49,150 bases of DNA from Desulfobulbaceae bacterium. GTDB taxonomy: Bacteria; Desulfobacterota; Desulfobulbia; Desulfobulbales; Desulfobulbaceae. Location: the NCBI GenBank assembly GCA_023544645.1, contig JAMJFO010000023.1, positions 1 to 49,150 on the forward strand, read 5' to 3'. Within the stretch, counting starts at the first letter, position 1, and each line of letters starts with the position of its first letter. This document shows positions 20,897-28,149 of this stretch, one piece after another. The notes beneath the pieces were generated by a model. The model did no database searches, was not told the DNA's origin, and saw only the letters and a program-made list of their open reading frames with translations. Made by a program: the position numbers and the translations under genes.

Positions 20897-21340
20897 ATGT
20901 GTATTGATGTGCGAAAAACGTGTGAATGCGGCAAACAAACCGTGCAGTTTCACCTGCGTGACAACATCATGAGCCACGAAGTGGTGGTAGCGCTCCACTG
21001 CCCCGATTGCGCAGAAAAAACTGAGCTCAATGATGCAACCATGATCAATGATAACAACTGGATCATCGAATACGATATGGAGCTGGCTCGGTTCCTGGCC
21101 GCGGCAAAACTGCAGATCCCTCCGGATATGGTGGACCCGGCCTATGTGTTTGACACCGGCTATGCTACCTGGCAGGAAATGTACCCCGGCGAACAGAAGG
21201 ATATCCTTGAAGAGCGCAAAGGGATCATGGAACTGCTCAAGACCGATTCAACCGAATATCTGAAGCGGATCAACAGCTGGAATATAGCCCGAGTCGAACG
21301 GCTGAAGGCCGATGGCTGGCGCAAGGCACAGAATTGCTGA
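20897..21340 (+). CDS. Uncharacterised protein with Cys motifs, Fur-box controlled
   Basis: A 147-residue soluble protein of unrecognised family. Near the N-terminus it has CIDVRKTCECGK and later CPDC, four or five cysteines that could form a zinc or iron site; the C-terminal half is helical and charged (ILEERKGIMELL, YLKRINSWNIARVERLKADGW). The ATG at 20897 has AAAGGA 8 nt upstream, and the longer frame from 20852 would run through the operator. The Fur-like box in its promoter suggests a role under iron or peroxide control. Confidence 0.75.
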   Translation: MCIDVRKTCECGKQTVQFHLRDNIMSHEVVVALHCPDCAEKTELNDATMINDNNWIIEYDMELARFLAAAKLQIPPDMVDPAYVFDTGYATWQEMYPGEQKDILEERKGIMELLKTDSTEYLKRINSWNIARVERLKADGWRKAQNC

Positions 21341-21476
21341 GCTGCAGTTTCGTTTTCTGTTTTCTGTAATTATCTTTCGCTATTTTCCACGGCACCACAT
21401 TATTTGCACATTTAACTCGGTCTTTGCCCCGATTTTCTACACCGGTGCTGTTGCCGAGCGTGGCAGCGCCAGAATG

Positions 21477-21514
21477 TCGTGCGTACACACCTGGATCGTG
21501 CGTGCACACCTGGA
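21477..21514. repeat. Tandem 19-bp duplication
   Basis: Units 21477-21495 and 21496-21514 are directly adjacent and differ at one base (tcgtgcgt[a/g]cacacctgga). Confidence 0.8.
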
Positions 21515-21616
21515 CCTGGCTGCGTCGGTTGCACGTGAAACCATGCAACCTGCACCTGAAGTTCAATTTTATTGCCATGTCCGCTGCAATACGGTGTTCA
21601 GCAACTGCAGGGTTCC

Positions 21617-21824
21617 AGCCCGCATTTCTCATCACGAAACGTCGGGACTACGAAGTTCGTAAGGCACCATGTCTACTGCGTTGCAGCACCGAAAACATTT
21701 TCGATACGTACAGTATGCCCGCGAATGTTTTCGGTACAGCGCCTTGAAGGTCTCGCAAGGCTCGCTATCTGTATCCACACCTCTTTACGGCTTCTCGCGA
21801 CAACCATTGTGAGAAATGTGGGCT
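21617..21824. repeat. 208-bp nested inverted-repeat element (MITE- or RNA-like)
   Basis: The ends are 15-bp inverted repeats, agcccgcatttctca (21617-21631) and tgagaaatgtgggct (21810-21824), with one mismatch. Nested inside is a perfect 12-bp pair, accgaaaacatt (21689-21700) and aatgttttcggt (21724-21735), plus a short acgaa-gt-ttcgt hairpin. No target-site duplication or transposase is seen. The right end stops 10 bp before the -35 box of pal. It could be a non-autonomous transposable element or a structured RNA. Confidence 0.6.
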
Positions 21825-21833
21825 AGTTTTCTC

Positions 21834-21861
21834 TTGACGCTACAATGCAAACAGTTAAAAT
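21834..21861 (+). promoter_or_regulatory. Sigma-70-type promoter for pal
   Basis: TTGACG (21834-21839), 16-nt spacer, TAAAAT (21856-21861). The start site would be near 21868, 46 nt before the pal ATG. Confidence 0.65.
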
Positions 21862-21913
21862 GTGTCTAATAATTGTGCCCATCAATCTTTCTTACCCGCT
21901 GCAAGGAGCTGCT

Positions 21914-22534
21914 ATGAAAACTTTCGCCCGCCTGCTCGTTATCGCTCTCTTTTCTGCTTTATTACTTACCCTGGCTGCCTGTGGAAAAGATCCGGTCCCC
22001 CCGTATATGTCTTCGAAGGACTCCACTGGTGTTCCCGAGGCTACTGATATTGAATATACCTCTCCTGTGTACTCTGATGATATGCAACCCAGTGAAGAAT
22101 TGCTGGACACTTCGCCGATGGATGATGATCAAAGCAGCAGCGGCTATGGGTCGGCAATGGACCGGGAGAGTGAGGAATACAAAAAAACTTATGGCCGCTC
22201 GTCAGAACAGCTGCTGCCCATATATTTTGATTTTGACCAGGCATCCATCCGCAGCGATCAATTCTCCCGGATTGAGCATAATGCTGATTACCTGAACAAC
22301 AATCCTTCGGCCAAAGTCATTATCGAGGGCAACTGCGATGAACGGGGTACCAACGAGTACAACCTGGCCCTGGGTGAACGCCGGGCCCTGAATGCTAAAA
22401 CCTATCTTATTGAACTGGGTATCGACGAATACCGGATACGGACGGTCAGCTATGGTGAAGAACGTCCGCTTTTTACCGCCCAGGATGAATTTTCCTGGGC
22501 GCAGAATCGTCGCAACGATTTTGTGCTTGAGTAA
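21914..22534 (+). CDS. pal: Peptidoglycan-associated OmpA-family lipoprotein (Pal)
   Basis: A 206-residue outer-membrane lipoprotein that anchors the outer membrane to peptidoglycan. The signal peptide ends in the lipobox TLAAC, giving a lipid-modified Cys at about residue 19. A Ser/Asp/Glu-rich linker (about 25-95) leads to an OmpA-like domain with YFDFDQASIRSD, GNCDERGTNEYNLALGERRA and VSYGEERP, which are Pal-type peptidoglycan-binding motifs. AAGGAG is 6-7 nt before ATG 21914; the frame continues upstream into promoter sequence and is not coding there. No tolQRAB/ybgF genes adjoin it. Confidence 0.9.
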   Translation: MKTFARLLVIALFSALLLTLAACGKDPVPPYMSSKDSTGVPEATDIEYTSPVYSDDMQPSEELLDTSPMDDDQSSSGYGSAMDRESEEYKKTYGRSSEQLLPIYFDFDQASIRSDQFSRIEHNADYLNNNPSAKVIIEGNCDERGTNEYNLALGERRALNAKTYLIELGIDEYRIRTVSYGEERPLFTAQDEFSWAQNRRNDFVLE

Positions 22535-22750
22535 ACACAGGTCCGGGGGAATCCTGCCTGGACGCCCCCAGGAAAGAGTGTTTTCCGGTTTTTCCCTTTG
22601 TTGTTGGCCTTTACAGGCAATGTTGACAACAATAATCTGCTCCGCAAATTGCAGAATTTCGCCAACCGCGAGAAACACAGGCGGCCCGCTGGTCACGAGG
22701 CATTACCACTCACAAAGAGCACCAAAAAATACTCTTTAACTCACCTGTAT

Positions 22751-22778
22751 GGGTCGGCAGAGATACCGGCCCTTTTTT
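22751..22778 (+). terminator. Rho-independent terminator
   Basis: Stem gggtcgg/ccggccc (22751-22757 and 22766-22772, one G-T pair) with an 8-nt loop and six T (22773-22778). It lies 216 nt after pal, so it ends either the long pal 3'UTR or an unrecognised small RNA. Confidence 0.75.
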
Positions 22779-22929
22779 ATCCTGTCCATAGCCCCTTGCA
22801 GTGCAATCCCCTTCTCAGGCAATACTGCTCCCCCCGACACATTCCCTCTCAATGCCGGACTATACACCCCCTGTTTTTCAAGTTATCCATCAGGTTAAAA
22901 AGAGAAAATCAAGGAAGAGACTTTTCGGC

Positions 22930-22957
22930 TTGACATGATAATGATTATCAATTACAT
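22930..22957 (+). promoter_or_regulatory. perR promoter with embedded Fur/PerR operator
   Basis: TTGACA (22930-22935) and TTACAT (22952-22957) are 16 nt apart. The perfect 15-bp palindrome TGATAATGATTATCA (22936-22950) fills the spacer exactly, so repressor and RNA polymerase would compete. It is the best Fur/PerR-type box in the window and implies autoregulation of the oxidant-defence operon. Confidence 0.8.
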
Positions 22958-23000
22958 TCACGCACAAAATGTGGATGGTTATTATTATCAGGTTTGCAAT

Positions 23001-23636
23001 ATGCTTCGAATGACCCAACAGCGCGAAATTATCCTCGAAGAGTTGAAAAAATTCGCAGGACACCCCACTGCAGATGAACTCTTTGATGAAGTTAAGAAAC
23101 GACTCAGCCATGTCAGCCTGGCTACGGTTTACCGTAACCTGGAAATCCTCTCCGGAGCGGGACTGATTTCAAAAATTGAGATAAGCGGGCGACAGAAACG
23201 ATTTGACAGTGATCTCCAGCAGCACACCCATGTGTACTGCCTCAGCTGCCATAGGGTTGACAACATAGAACTGCAGTCAAAGTCATCCATTGACTTCAAA
23301 GCGAAAGATCACCAAGGTTATAGAATTGATGGTTACAGGATCGAATTCAAGGGTTTTTGCCCGGATTGTTTGACTAAAACGGATAATAAAGGAGGTAAAT
23401 CAATGGGATGTAAAAAATGCGGCACATCCGGACTCAGCGAACCACAGCGTAAAGTTCTTGAGGCGCTGGCCAAATCCAAGGAACCCTGCGCAGGCAAGGA
23501 TATCGCTTTGGTCGCCGGCATGGAGGCGAAACAAGTGAGCTGCCAGATAACGGCCTTGAAAAAGAAGGGGTATGTGGCAAGCCCCATACGTTGTAAATAC
23601 GAAATAACCCGGGACGGACAAAAAGCCTTGGCGTAA
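23001..23636 (+). CDS. PerR-like Fur-family regulator continuous with a Cys-rich winged-helix domain
   Basis: 211 residues in one open frame. Residues 1-130 are a Fur-family repressor: MTQQREIILEEL, the DNA-binding HVSLATVYRNLEIL, KRFDSDLQQHTHVYC (regulatory metal ligands, with the Asp of PerR) and two zinc CxxC pairs (CLSC, CPDC). Such proteins normally end here. Instead the frame runs without a stop into MGCKKCGTSGLSEPQ..., a 77-residue domain with five Cys and a winged-helix look (VSCQITALKKKGYVASPIRCKYEIT). A consensus AAAGGAGGT sits 6 nt before the in-frame ATG at 23403, so the second part can also be made separately. Start 23001 is chosen because the promoter lies at 22930-22957. It heads the rubrerythrin cluster (12 bp to rbr). 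Confidence 0.88.
   Translation: MLRMTQQREIILEELKKFAGHPTADELFDEVKKRLSHVSLATVYRNLEILSGAGLISKIEISGRQKRFDSDLQQHTHVYCLSCHRVDNIELQSKSSIDFKAKDHQGYRIDGYRIEFKGFCPDCLTKTDNKGGKSMGCKKCGTSGLSEPQRKVLEALAKSKEPCAGKDIALVAGMEAKQVSCQITALKKKGYVASPIRCKYEITRDGQKALA
23388..23405 (+). promoter_or_regulatory. Internal ribosome binding site and start inside perR fusion
   Basis: AAAGGAGGT at 23388-23396 and ATG at 23403, 6 nt apart and in frame with the Fur-family domain. Stronger than the initiation site of the full-length protein. Initiation here would give a 77-residue protein with an N-terminal CKKC motif. Confidence 0.7.
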
Positions 23637-23648
23637 AGGGAGGGAATC

Positions 23649-24224
23649 ATGGTGCAGCTTATTGGATCACAGACGGAAAAAAACATACTGACCGCCTTTG
23701 CAGGTGAATCACAGGCCCGCAACCGGTACACATATTTTGCCAAACAGGCGAAAAAAGAAGGCTTGGTCCAGGTCTCGCAGATATTTGAACGAACTGCGGA
23801 CCAGGAAAAAGAGCATGCCAAGCGGTTGTTCAAATTTCTCCAGGGCGGTGAAGTCGAGGTTGTGGCGAGTTTTCCCTCAGGGGTCATCGGCAACACCCTG
23901 CAGAATCTCGAAGCCGCGGCGGCAGGCGAAAATTATGAATACAGCGAAATGTACCCGGAATTTGCCAATATTGCGATGAAAGAAGGTTTCGATGATATAG
24001 CTTCGGCCTTCACCTCCATTGCGGTGGCGGAAAAACAGCATGAAAAACAGTATCGCGACTTCATTGATAATCTCGCGTCCGGCAGGGTCTTCAAACGCGA
24101 TGACTCCGTCGTGTGGTACTGCGCCAACTGCGGTTATCTCCACGAGGGAACAGATGCCCCGGAAAAGTGCCCGGCCTGCGACCATGCCCGGGCGTATTTC
24201 CAGCTGCTCGGCGAAAACTGGTAA
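23649..24224 (+). CDS. rbr: Rubrerythrin
   Basis: Cytoplasmic peroxidase that reduces H2O2 with electrons from rubredoxin. The 191-residue protein has an N-terminal ferritin-like diiron domain (AGESQARNRY, DQEKEHAKR, YSEMYPEFA, AEKQHEKQYRDF give the Glu/His ligands) and a C-terminal rubredoxin-like Fe(Cys)4 domain (CANCGY and CPACDHARAYF). GGGAGG precedes the ATG. It sits 12 bp after the PerR-like gene, so it is in the same transcript. Confidence 0.96.
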   Translation: MVQLIGSQTEKNILTAFAGESQARNRYTYFAKQAKKEGLVQVSQIFERTADQEKEHAKRLFKFLQGGEVEVVASFPSGVIGNTLQNLEAAAAGENYEYSEMYPEFANIAMKEGFDDIASAFTSIAVAEKQHEKQYRDFIDNLASGRVFKRDDSVVWYCANCGYLHEGTDAPEKCPACDHARAYFQLLGENW

Positions 24225-24292
24225 ATATACATCGGCAAAGGCCGTACACGCTGCTGCCTGGAAAAAAATACTTTTATCATAAGGACGTTCAC

Positions 24293-24886
24293 ATGAGTAC
24301 ACACGTTACCAAGCCGGCCCCTGGTTTTACTGCTGTGGCAGTTATGAGTGACAACACGTTTAATGAAAATTTTTCTCTTTCCGATTACCGGGGAAAATAC
24401 GTTGTCCTGTTCTTTTATCCGCTGGATTTCACCTTTGTCTGTCCTTCGGAAATAATTGCCTTTGACAAGGCCATGGACCGTTTCCAGGCAAAAAACTGCC
24501 AGGTAATCGGTGTTTCCATTGATTCGCAGTTCACGCACCTGGCCTGGAAAAACACCCCGGTGAACGAGGGGGGCATCGGCAAAATCAGCTACCCGCTTGT
24601 GGCCGATCTGGACAAAAAAATATCCCGACAGTACGGCGTACTCCTCCCCGAAGGTATTGCCCTGCGCGGCACCTTTTTGATCGATAAAGAGGGAATTATC
24701 CGCCATGCGGTGCTCAACGACCTTCCCCTGGGCCGCAGCGTGGCAGAAACACTGCGGATGGTCGATGCGCTGCAGTTCCACGAACAGCACGGCGATGTAT
24801 GTCCGGCCAACTGGAAGGAGGGCGATGAAGGCATGAAACCCACTGCCGACGGAGTGGCCGATTATCTTTCCAAACACTCTGCTTAA
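24293..24886 (+). CDS. 2-Cys peroxiredoxin (AhpC/Prx1 type)
   Basis: Thiol peroxidase of 197 residues. The peroxidatic Cys lies in DFTFVCPSE and the resolving Cys in HGDVCPANW, so it is a typical 2-Cys dimer enzyme. LFFYPLDFTF and RGTFLIDKEG are further family marks. ATG 24293 has AAGGA 8 nt upstream; the open frame extends leftwards into rbr in another frame. No dedicated AhpF or thioredoxin reductase gene adjoins it, so the reductant may be thioredoxin or rubredoxin from elsewhere. Confidence 0.94.
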   Translation: MSTHVTKPAPGFTAVAVMSDNTFNENFSLSDYRGKYVVLFFYPLDFTFVCPSEIIAFDKAMDRFQAKNCQVIGVSIDSQFTHLAWKNTPVNEGGIGKISYPLVADLDKKISRQYGVLLPEGIALRGTFLIDKEGIIRHAVLNDLPLGRSVAETLRMVDALQFHEQHGDVCPANWKEGDEGMKPTADGVADYLSKHSA

Positions 24887-24988
24887 TCTTTCAGCTTGAA
24901 TTTGTTATACTAATATGAAAAAGTTACATTTGTTTTTTGTTTGAAGCTTTCAATTCACGTAGAGCACTTTCAACAAAAGGAGAAAAAC

Positions 24989-25363
24989 ATGACCGAAAAA
25001 AATCAAGTTTACAAATGCCCCCTCTGCGGTAACATCGTAGAAGTTCTGCATACCGGCGCCGGTGAACTGGTCTGCTGTGGCCAGCCCATGGACCTGATGA
25101 AAGAAAACACCGTTGATGCCGCCAAGGAAAAACATGTTCCGGTCGTGGAAAAGACGGATAACGGCTATAAGGTAAAAATCGGCAGTGTTCCCCACCCCAT
25201 GGACGAAAAGCACTGGATCGAGTGGATTGAATTGCACGCCGGCGGCAGGGTGTATCGGCAGGACCTCGCTCCGGGCAAAGACCCTGAGGCTGTTTTCTGT
25301 GTTGATGCTCCTGATGTCACTGCCCGTGCCTACTGCAACCTGCACGGCTTGTGGAAAAGCTGA
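24989..25363 (+). CDS. dfx: Desulfoferrodoxin (class I superoxide reductase)
   Basis: Reduces superoxide to hydrogen peroxide in anaerobes. The 124-residue protein has the desulforedoxin-like centre I (YKCPLCGN with VCCGQPM) and the superoxide-reductase centre II ligands ([25 protein letters not shown]). AAAGGAGA stands just before ATG 24989. A possible -10 TATACT near 24906 suggests an extra promoter between the peroxiredoxin gene and this one. Confidence 0.96.
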   Translation: MTEKNQVYKCPLCGNIVEVLHTGAGELVCCGQPMDLMKENTVDAAKEKHVPVVEKTDNGYKVKIGSVPHPMDEKHWIEWIELHAGGRVYRQDLAPGKDPEAVFCVDAPDVTARAYCNLHGLWKS

Positions 25364-25473
25364 TCCTGCGGACAGGTTCGTGACGTTGACGGACCGGCAG
25401 GAATCCAATTCTTCCGGTCCGTTGAATTATTGCACCAGGAAATCCAACAATCAATATCCCACAAGGTTCACCC

Positions 25474-25632
25474 ATGAAAAAATATAAATGTCTCATTTGC
25501 GGCTACGAATATGACCCGGAAGCAGGTGATCCGGCAAACGGGGTTGCCCCGGGAACATCCTTCGACGATCTCCCTGACGACTGGACCTGTCCTGTTTGCG
25601 GCGCCGGCAAGGAAGAGTTCGAGGAAATTTAA
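25474..25632 (+). CDS. Rubredoxin
   Basis: A 52-residue Fe(Cys)4 electron carrier: [17 protein letters not shown] near the N-terminus and [17 protein letters not shown] at the end, normal spacing and length. It would supply electrons to desulfoferrodoxin, rubrerythrin and the flavo-diiron protein encoded on either side. Weak AAGG 9 nt before the ATG; 110 bp after dfx. Confidence 0.95.
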   Translation: MKKYKCLICGYEYDPEAGDPANGVAPGTSFDDLPDDWTCPVCGAGKEEFEEI

Positions 25633-25787
25633 CGACCTCCCCCTCCCCGTCTACTTTTTGGGTTTGATACCGGGAACAGGATGATTCATCAGCCCCTGTG
25701 ATGCATTCCTGCTTCGGGAACAGGCTTGGGACTGAAAACGCACGGCCTTTCATCATTAATGCGCCATAACCACACAGAGAACAGCAA

Positions 25788-26135
25788 ATGACCAAAGTTG
25801 TTTTTTTTGTTTTCCGTTCCGACCCAACGTGCTTCATGCACGCGCTCCTCAATGCGCTCGATCTCGAGGAAAAAGGAATGTGGGGTGAAATCGTCTTTGA
25901 GGGGGAGTCAGCCCAGCTAATTCCGCTCATCTCCCAACCGGGTCATTTTTTATACTCCCGCTATATCCAGGCCAAAAACAGAGGCCTTTTTTACGGGGTA
26001 TGTCAATTCTGTGCCGGAAAAATAGGGATAACAAATTACGCGGAATCCGAACATATTCCGCTTATCGGCGACATGTCCGGCCACCCGTCAATGTCTGAGT
26101 TTATCAAACAGGGATACACAATAATCACCCTGTAA
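25788..26135 (+). CDS. DsrE-family-like small protein
   Basis: A 115-residue cytoplasmic protein whose layout (KVVFFVFRSDPTCFMHALLNAL..., then YGVCQFCAGKIGI near residue 70 and a C-terminal GYTIITL) fits the DsrE/DsrF/YchN fold. The CQFC motif could carry a persulfide or a metal. It lies 27 bp before the flavo-diiron gene and is presumably cotranscribed, which ties sulfur handling to oxygen defence. The precise function is unknown. Confidence 0.72.
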   Translation: MTKVVFFVFRSDPTCFMHALLNALDLEEKGMWGEIVFEGESAQLIPLISQPGHFLYSRYIQAKNRGLFYGVCQFCAGKIGITNYAESEHIPLIGDMSGHPSMSEFIKQGYTIITL

Positions 26136-26162
26136 AGTTTATATACAAGGAGGAATAACAAA

Positions 26163-27383
26163 GTGAAACCCATTGAGATTGCCAAGAATATATATTGGGT
26201 CGGGGCGATTGACTGGACCATTCGTGATTTTCACGGCTATTCCACCAATCGCGGCACAACCTACAATGCCTATCTGATCTTCGATGAGAAGATCACCCTG
26301 ATCGACTGCGTCAAAAAATCTCACAAAAGCGACCTTCTTCATCGGATCCGCAATATAATCGATCCCGAAAAAATCGATTATATCGTGGTCAACCATGTTG
26401 AAATGGATCATTCCGGCAGCCTACCGGATATGATTGAGGTCATTAAACCCGAAAAAGTCTTCTGTTCCAAAATGGGCCATAAAGCCATTCTCAAGCATTT
26501 CCACCAGGATGACTGGCCTTTCCATATTGTGACCCCGGGCGAGGAACTGTCCCTGGGTGAAAAAACCCTGTCATTCATTGAAACCAGAATGCTGCACTGG
26601 CCGGACTCCATGTTCACCTATGTCAAGGAGGACCAGATCCTGTTCTCCAGTGATGCCTTTGGTCAGCATCTGGCAACCAGTGAACGGTTTGACGAAGAAG
26701 TCAATCAGGATGTGCTCATGTATGAGTGCGCCAAGTATTATGCCAATATCCTGACCCTCTATTCACCGCTGGTCAAAAAACTCATTGCCAAAGTACAGGA
26801 AATGAACCTGCCGATCAAGATGATAGCGCCGGACCATGGCGTTGTCTGGCGGACCAATCCGGGTAAAATCCTTGAGGCCTATTCACGCTGGTGTGTGCAC
26901 GAAGGAAAGGGTAATGCCCTGATCATCTACGATACCATGTGGCATTCCACGGAAATAATGGCCAAGGCGGTTGCCGACGGTCTGCAGGATGAGGGAATCG
27001 GCTACAAACTGATCGATCTGCGGGTCAATCATCGTAGCGATGTCATGACCGATGTGCTCGAGGCCAGCGCCATTGTTCTGGGCTGTCCGACGCTGAACAA
27101 CGGCATGCTGCCACGGATGGCCGGTTTCCTCATGTATATGCGCGGCCTGCGGCCAACCAACAAAATCGGCGCCGCATTCGGCTCCTACGGGTGGTCCGGC
27201 GAAGCGGTCAAGCTCATGAACGAAGCCATGAAAGAGATGAAGTTCACCATCTGTCATGAAGGCCAGCGGGTACAGTATGTGCCCGAGCATCCGGAACTCA
27301 GCGAATGTGTGGAACTCGGCCGGACAGTGGGCCGAAATCTCAACGATTTCCTGGCCGGCAAGGAGATCAAGTCCGTGATCTGA
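26163..27383 (+). CDS. Flavo-diiron protein (rubredoxin:oxygen oxidoreductase, class A)
   Basis: Reduces O2 to water (or NO to N2O) with electrons from rubredoxin. The 406 residues form a metallo-beta-lactamase-like diiron domain (HVEMDH near 80, LHWPDS, SSDAFG, PDHGVVW give the ligands) and a flavodoxin domain from about 255 (FMN loop YDTMWHSTE, then SYGWSGE). No rubredoxin tail, hence class A. GTG start with AGGAGG 8 nt upstream. Last gene of the oxidant-defence cluster. Confidence 0.95.
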   Translation: MKPIEIAKNIYWVGAIDWTIRDFHGYSTNRGTTYNAYLIFDEKITLIDCVKKSHKSDLLHRIRNIIDPEKIDYIVVNHVEMDHSGSLPDMIEVIKPEKVFCSKMGHKAILKHFHQDDWPFHIVTPGEELSLGEKTLSFIETRMLHWPDSMFTYVKEDQILFSSDAFGQHLATSERFDEEVNQDVLMYECAKYYANILTLYSPLVKKLIAKVQEMNLPIKMIAPDHGVVWRTNPGKILEAYSRWCVHEGKGNALIIYDTMWHSTEIMAKAVADGLQDEGIGYKLIDLRVNHRSDVMTDVLEASAIVLGCPTLNNGMLPRMAGFLMYMRGLRPTNKIGAAFGSYGWSGEAVKLMNEAMKEMKFTICHEGQRVQYVPEHPELSECVELGRTVGRNLNDFLAGKEIKSVI

Positions 27384-27420
27384 AAAATACGCCGGTTATG
27401 AGGGGCTTGGGGAATGGAGA

Positions 27421-27446
27421 CAAAGGCCGGCTTTTGCCGGCCTTTG
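27421..27446. terminator. Hairpin between convergent operons
   Basis: Perfect 11-bp stem caaaggccggc/gccggcctttg with a TTTT loop. It lies between the stops of the flavo-diiron gene and cmk and could serve both. There is no T-run outside the stem, so termination is likely but not certain. Confidence 0.6.
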
Positions 27447-27468
27447 CTGTTAAATGTACAGGATTGAG

Positions 27469-28149
27469 TTATTTATGCCGCACTACTTCCAGGACCAGCG
27501 CAACGACCTCATCAGGCCCGATGGTTGTTGAATCTATATATACCGCATCGGGAGCCGCCTTCAGGGGCGCTATGGTCCGTTCACTGTCATCACGATCCCG
27601 TTGAATTATCTGGGCCAATATTTGCTGCTCGTCGACCTCCTGGCCCTTTTTCCGCATCTGTTCAACCCTTCTGCGGGCTCGTTCCCCGGGAGCGGCGTCC
27701 AGGTAAAATTTCCAGGCAGCTCCGGGGAATACAACCGTGCCTGTATCTCTTCCTTCGGCCACAACCCTCCCCTGCCGGCCCATCTCCTGCTGCTTTTTAG
27801 TGAGGATGTCGCGGACAGGCTTCAACGCCGACACCGCGGAAGCCAGCATACTGATCTCCTGGGTACGGATCTGGTCTGATACATTATTCCCGTCCAGAAT
27901 TACTTCTGCGTCATCGTCTGCCGAAACTGCGGGAAGAAGCTGCATATCAAGGGAGGCGAGGATTGGCAGCAGGGATGGTTCATCACCGGCATCAATGCCG
28001 GCCAGTCGGCACTTGAGCGCAACCGCACGGTACATGGCCCCGGTATCAAGGTAGGTGAAACCGAGTTTTGCCGCAACCTTCCGGCTGACGGTTGACTTGC
28101 CGACGCCGGACGGGCCGTCAATGGTCACCACCTCCAGCCGTTCAGACAT
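27469..28149 (-). CDS. cmk: Cytidylate kinase
   Basis: Phosphorylates CMP and dCMP with ATP. The 226-residue protein shows the P-loop GPSGVGKST, YLDTGAMYRA, the CMP-binding insert and AEGRDTGTVVFP. The ATG at 28149 gives normal family length; it overlaps the hisC stop by 8 nt (ATGTCTGA), so it is coupled to hisC. Last gene of gatC-gatA-hisC-cmk. Confidence 0.94.
   Translation of the reverse strand: MSERLEVVTIDGPSGVGKSTVSRKVAAKLGFTYLDTGAMYRAVALKCRLAGIDAGDEPSLLPILASLDMQLLPAVSADDDAEVILDGNNVSDQIRTQEISMLASAVSALKPVRDILTKKQQEMGRQGRVVAEGRDTGTVVFPGAAWKFYLDAAPGERARRRVEQMRKKGQEVDEQQILAQIIQRDRDDSERTIAPLKAAPDAVYIDSTTIGPDEVVALVLEVVRHK

Larger units (their letters stand above)
21341..21833. other. Non-coding stretch with repeats
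   Basis: No convincing gene. It contains a 19-bp tandem duplication (21477-21514) and then a nested inverted-repeat element (21617-21824). Open frames here of up to 116 codons lack ribosome sites and protein-like composition. Confidence 0.6.
22535..23000. other. Intergenic region between pal and perR
   Basis: Contains a terminator (22751-22778) and the perR promoter/operator (22930-22957). The first 215 bp show only an imperfect GC-rich inverted repeat just after pal. No gene is supported. Confidence 0.6.

Noticed and set aside
21312-21662. A 116-codon frame after the Fur-boxed gene
   Set aside because: It overlaps the end of the upstream gene in another frame, covers the tandem repeat and part of the nested inverted repeat, and has no ribosome site.
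22598-22933. A 111-codon frame between pal and perR
   Set aside because: It runs through the terminator at 22751-22778 and into the perR promoter, lacks a ribosome site and has no protein-like pattern.
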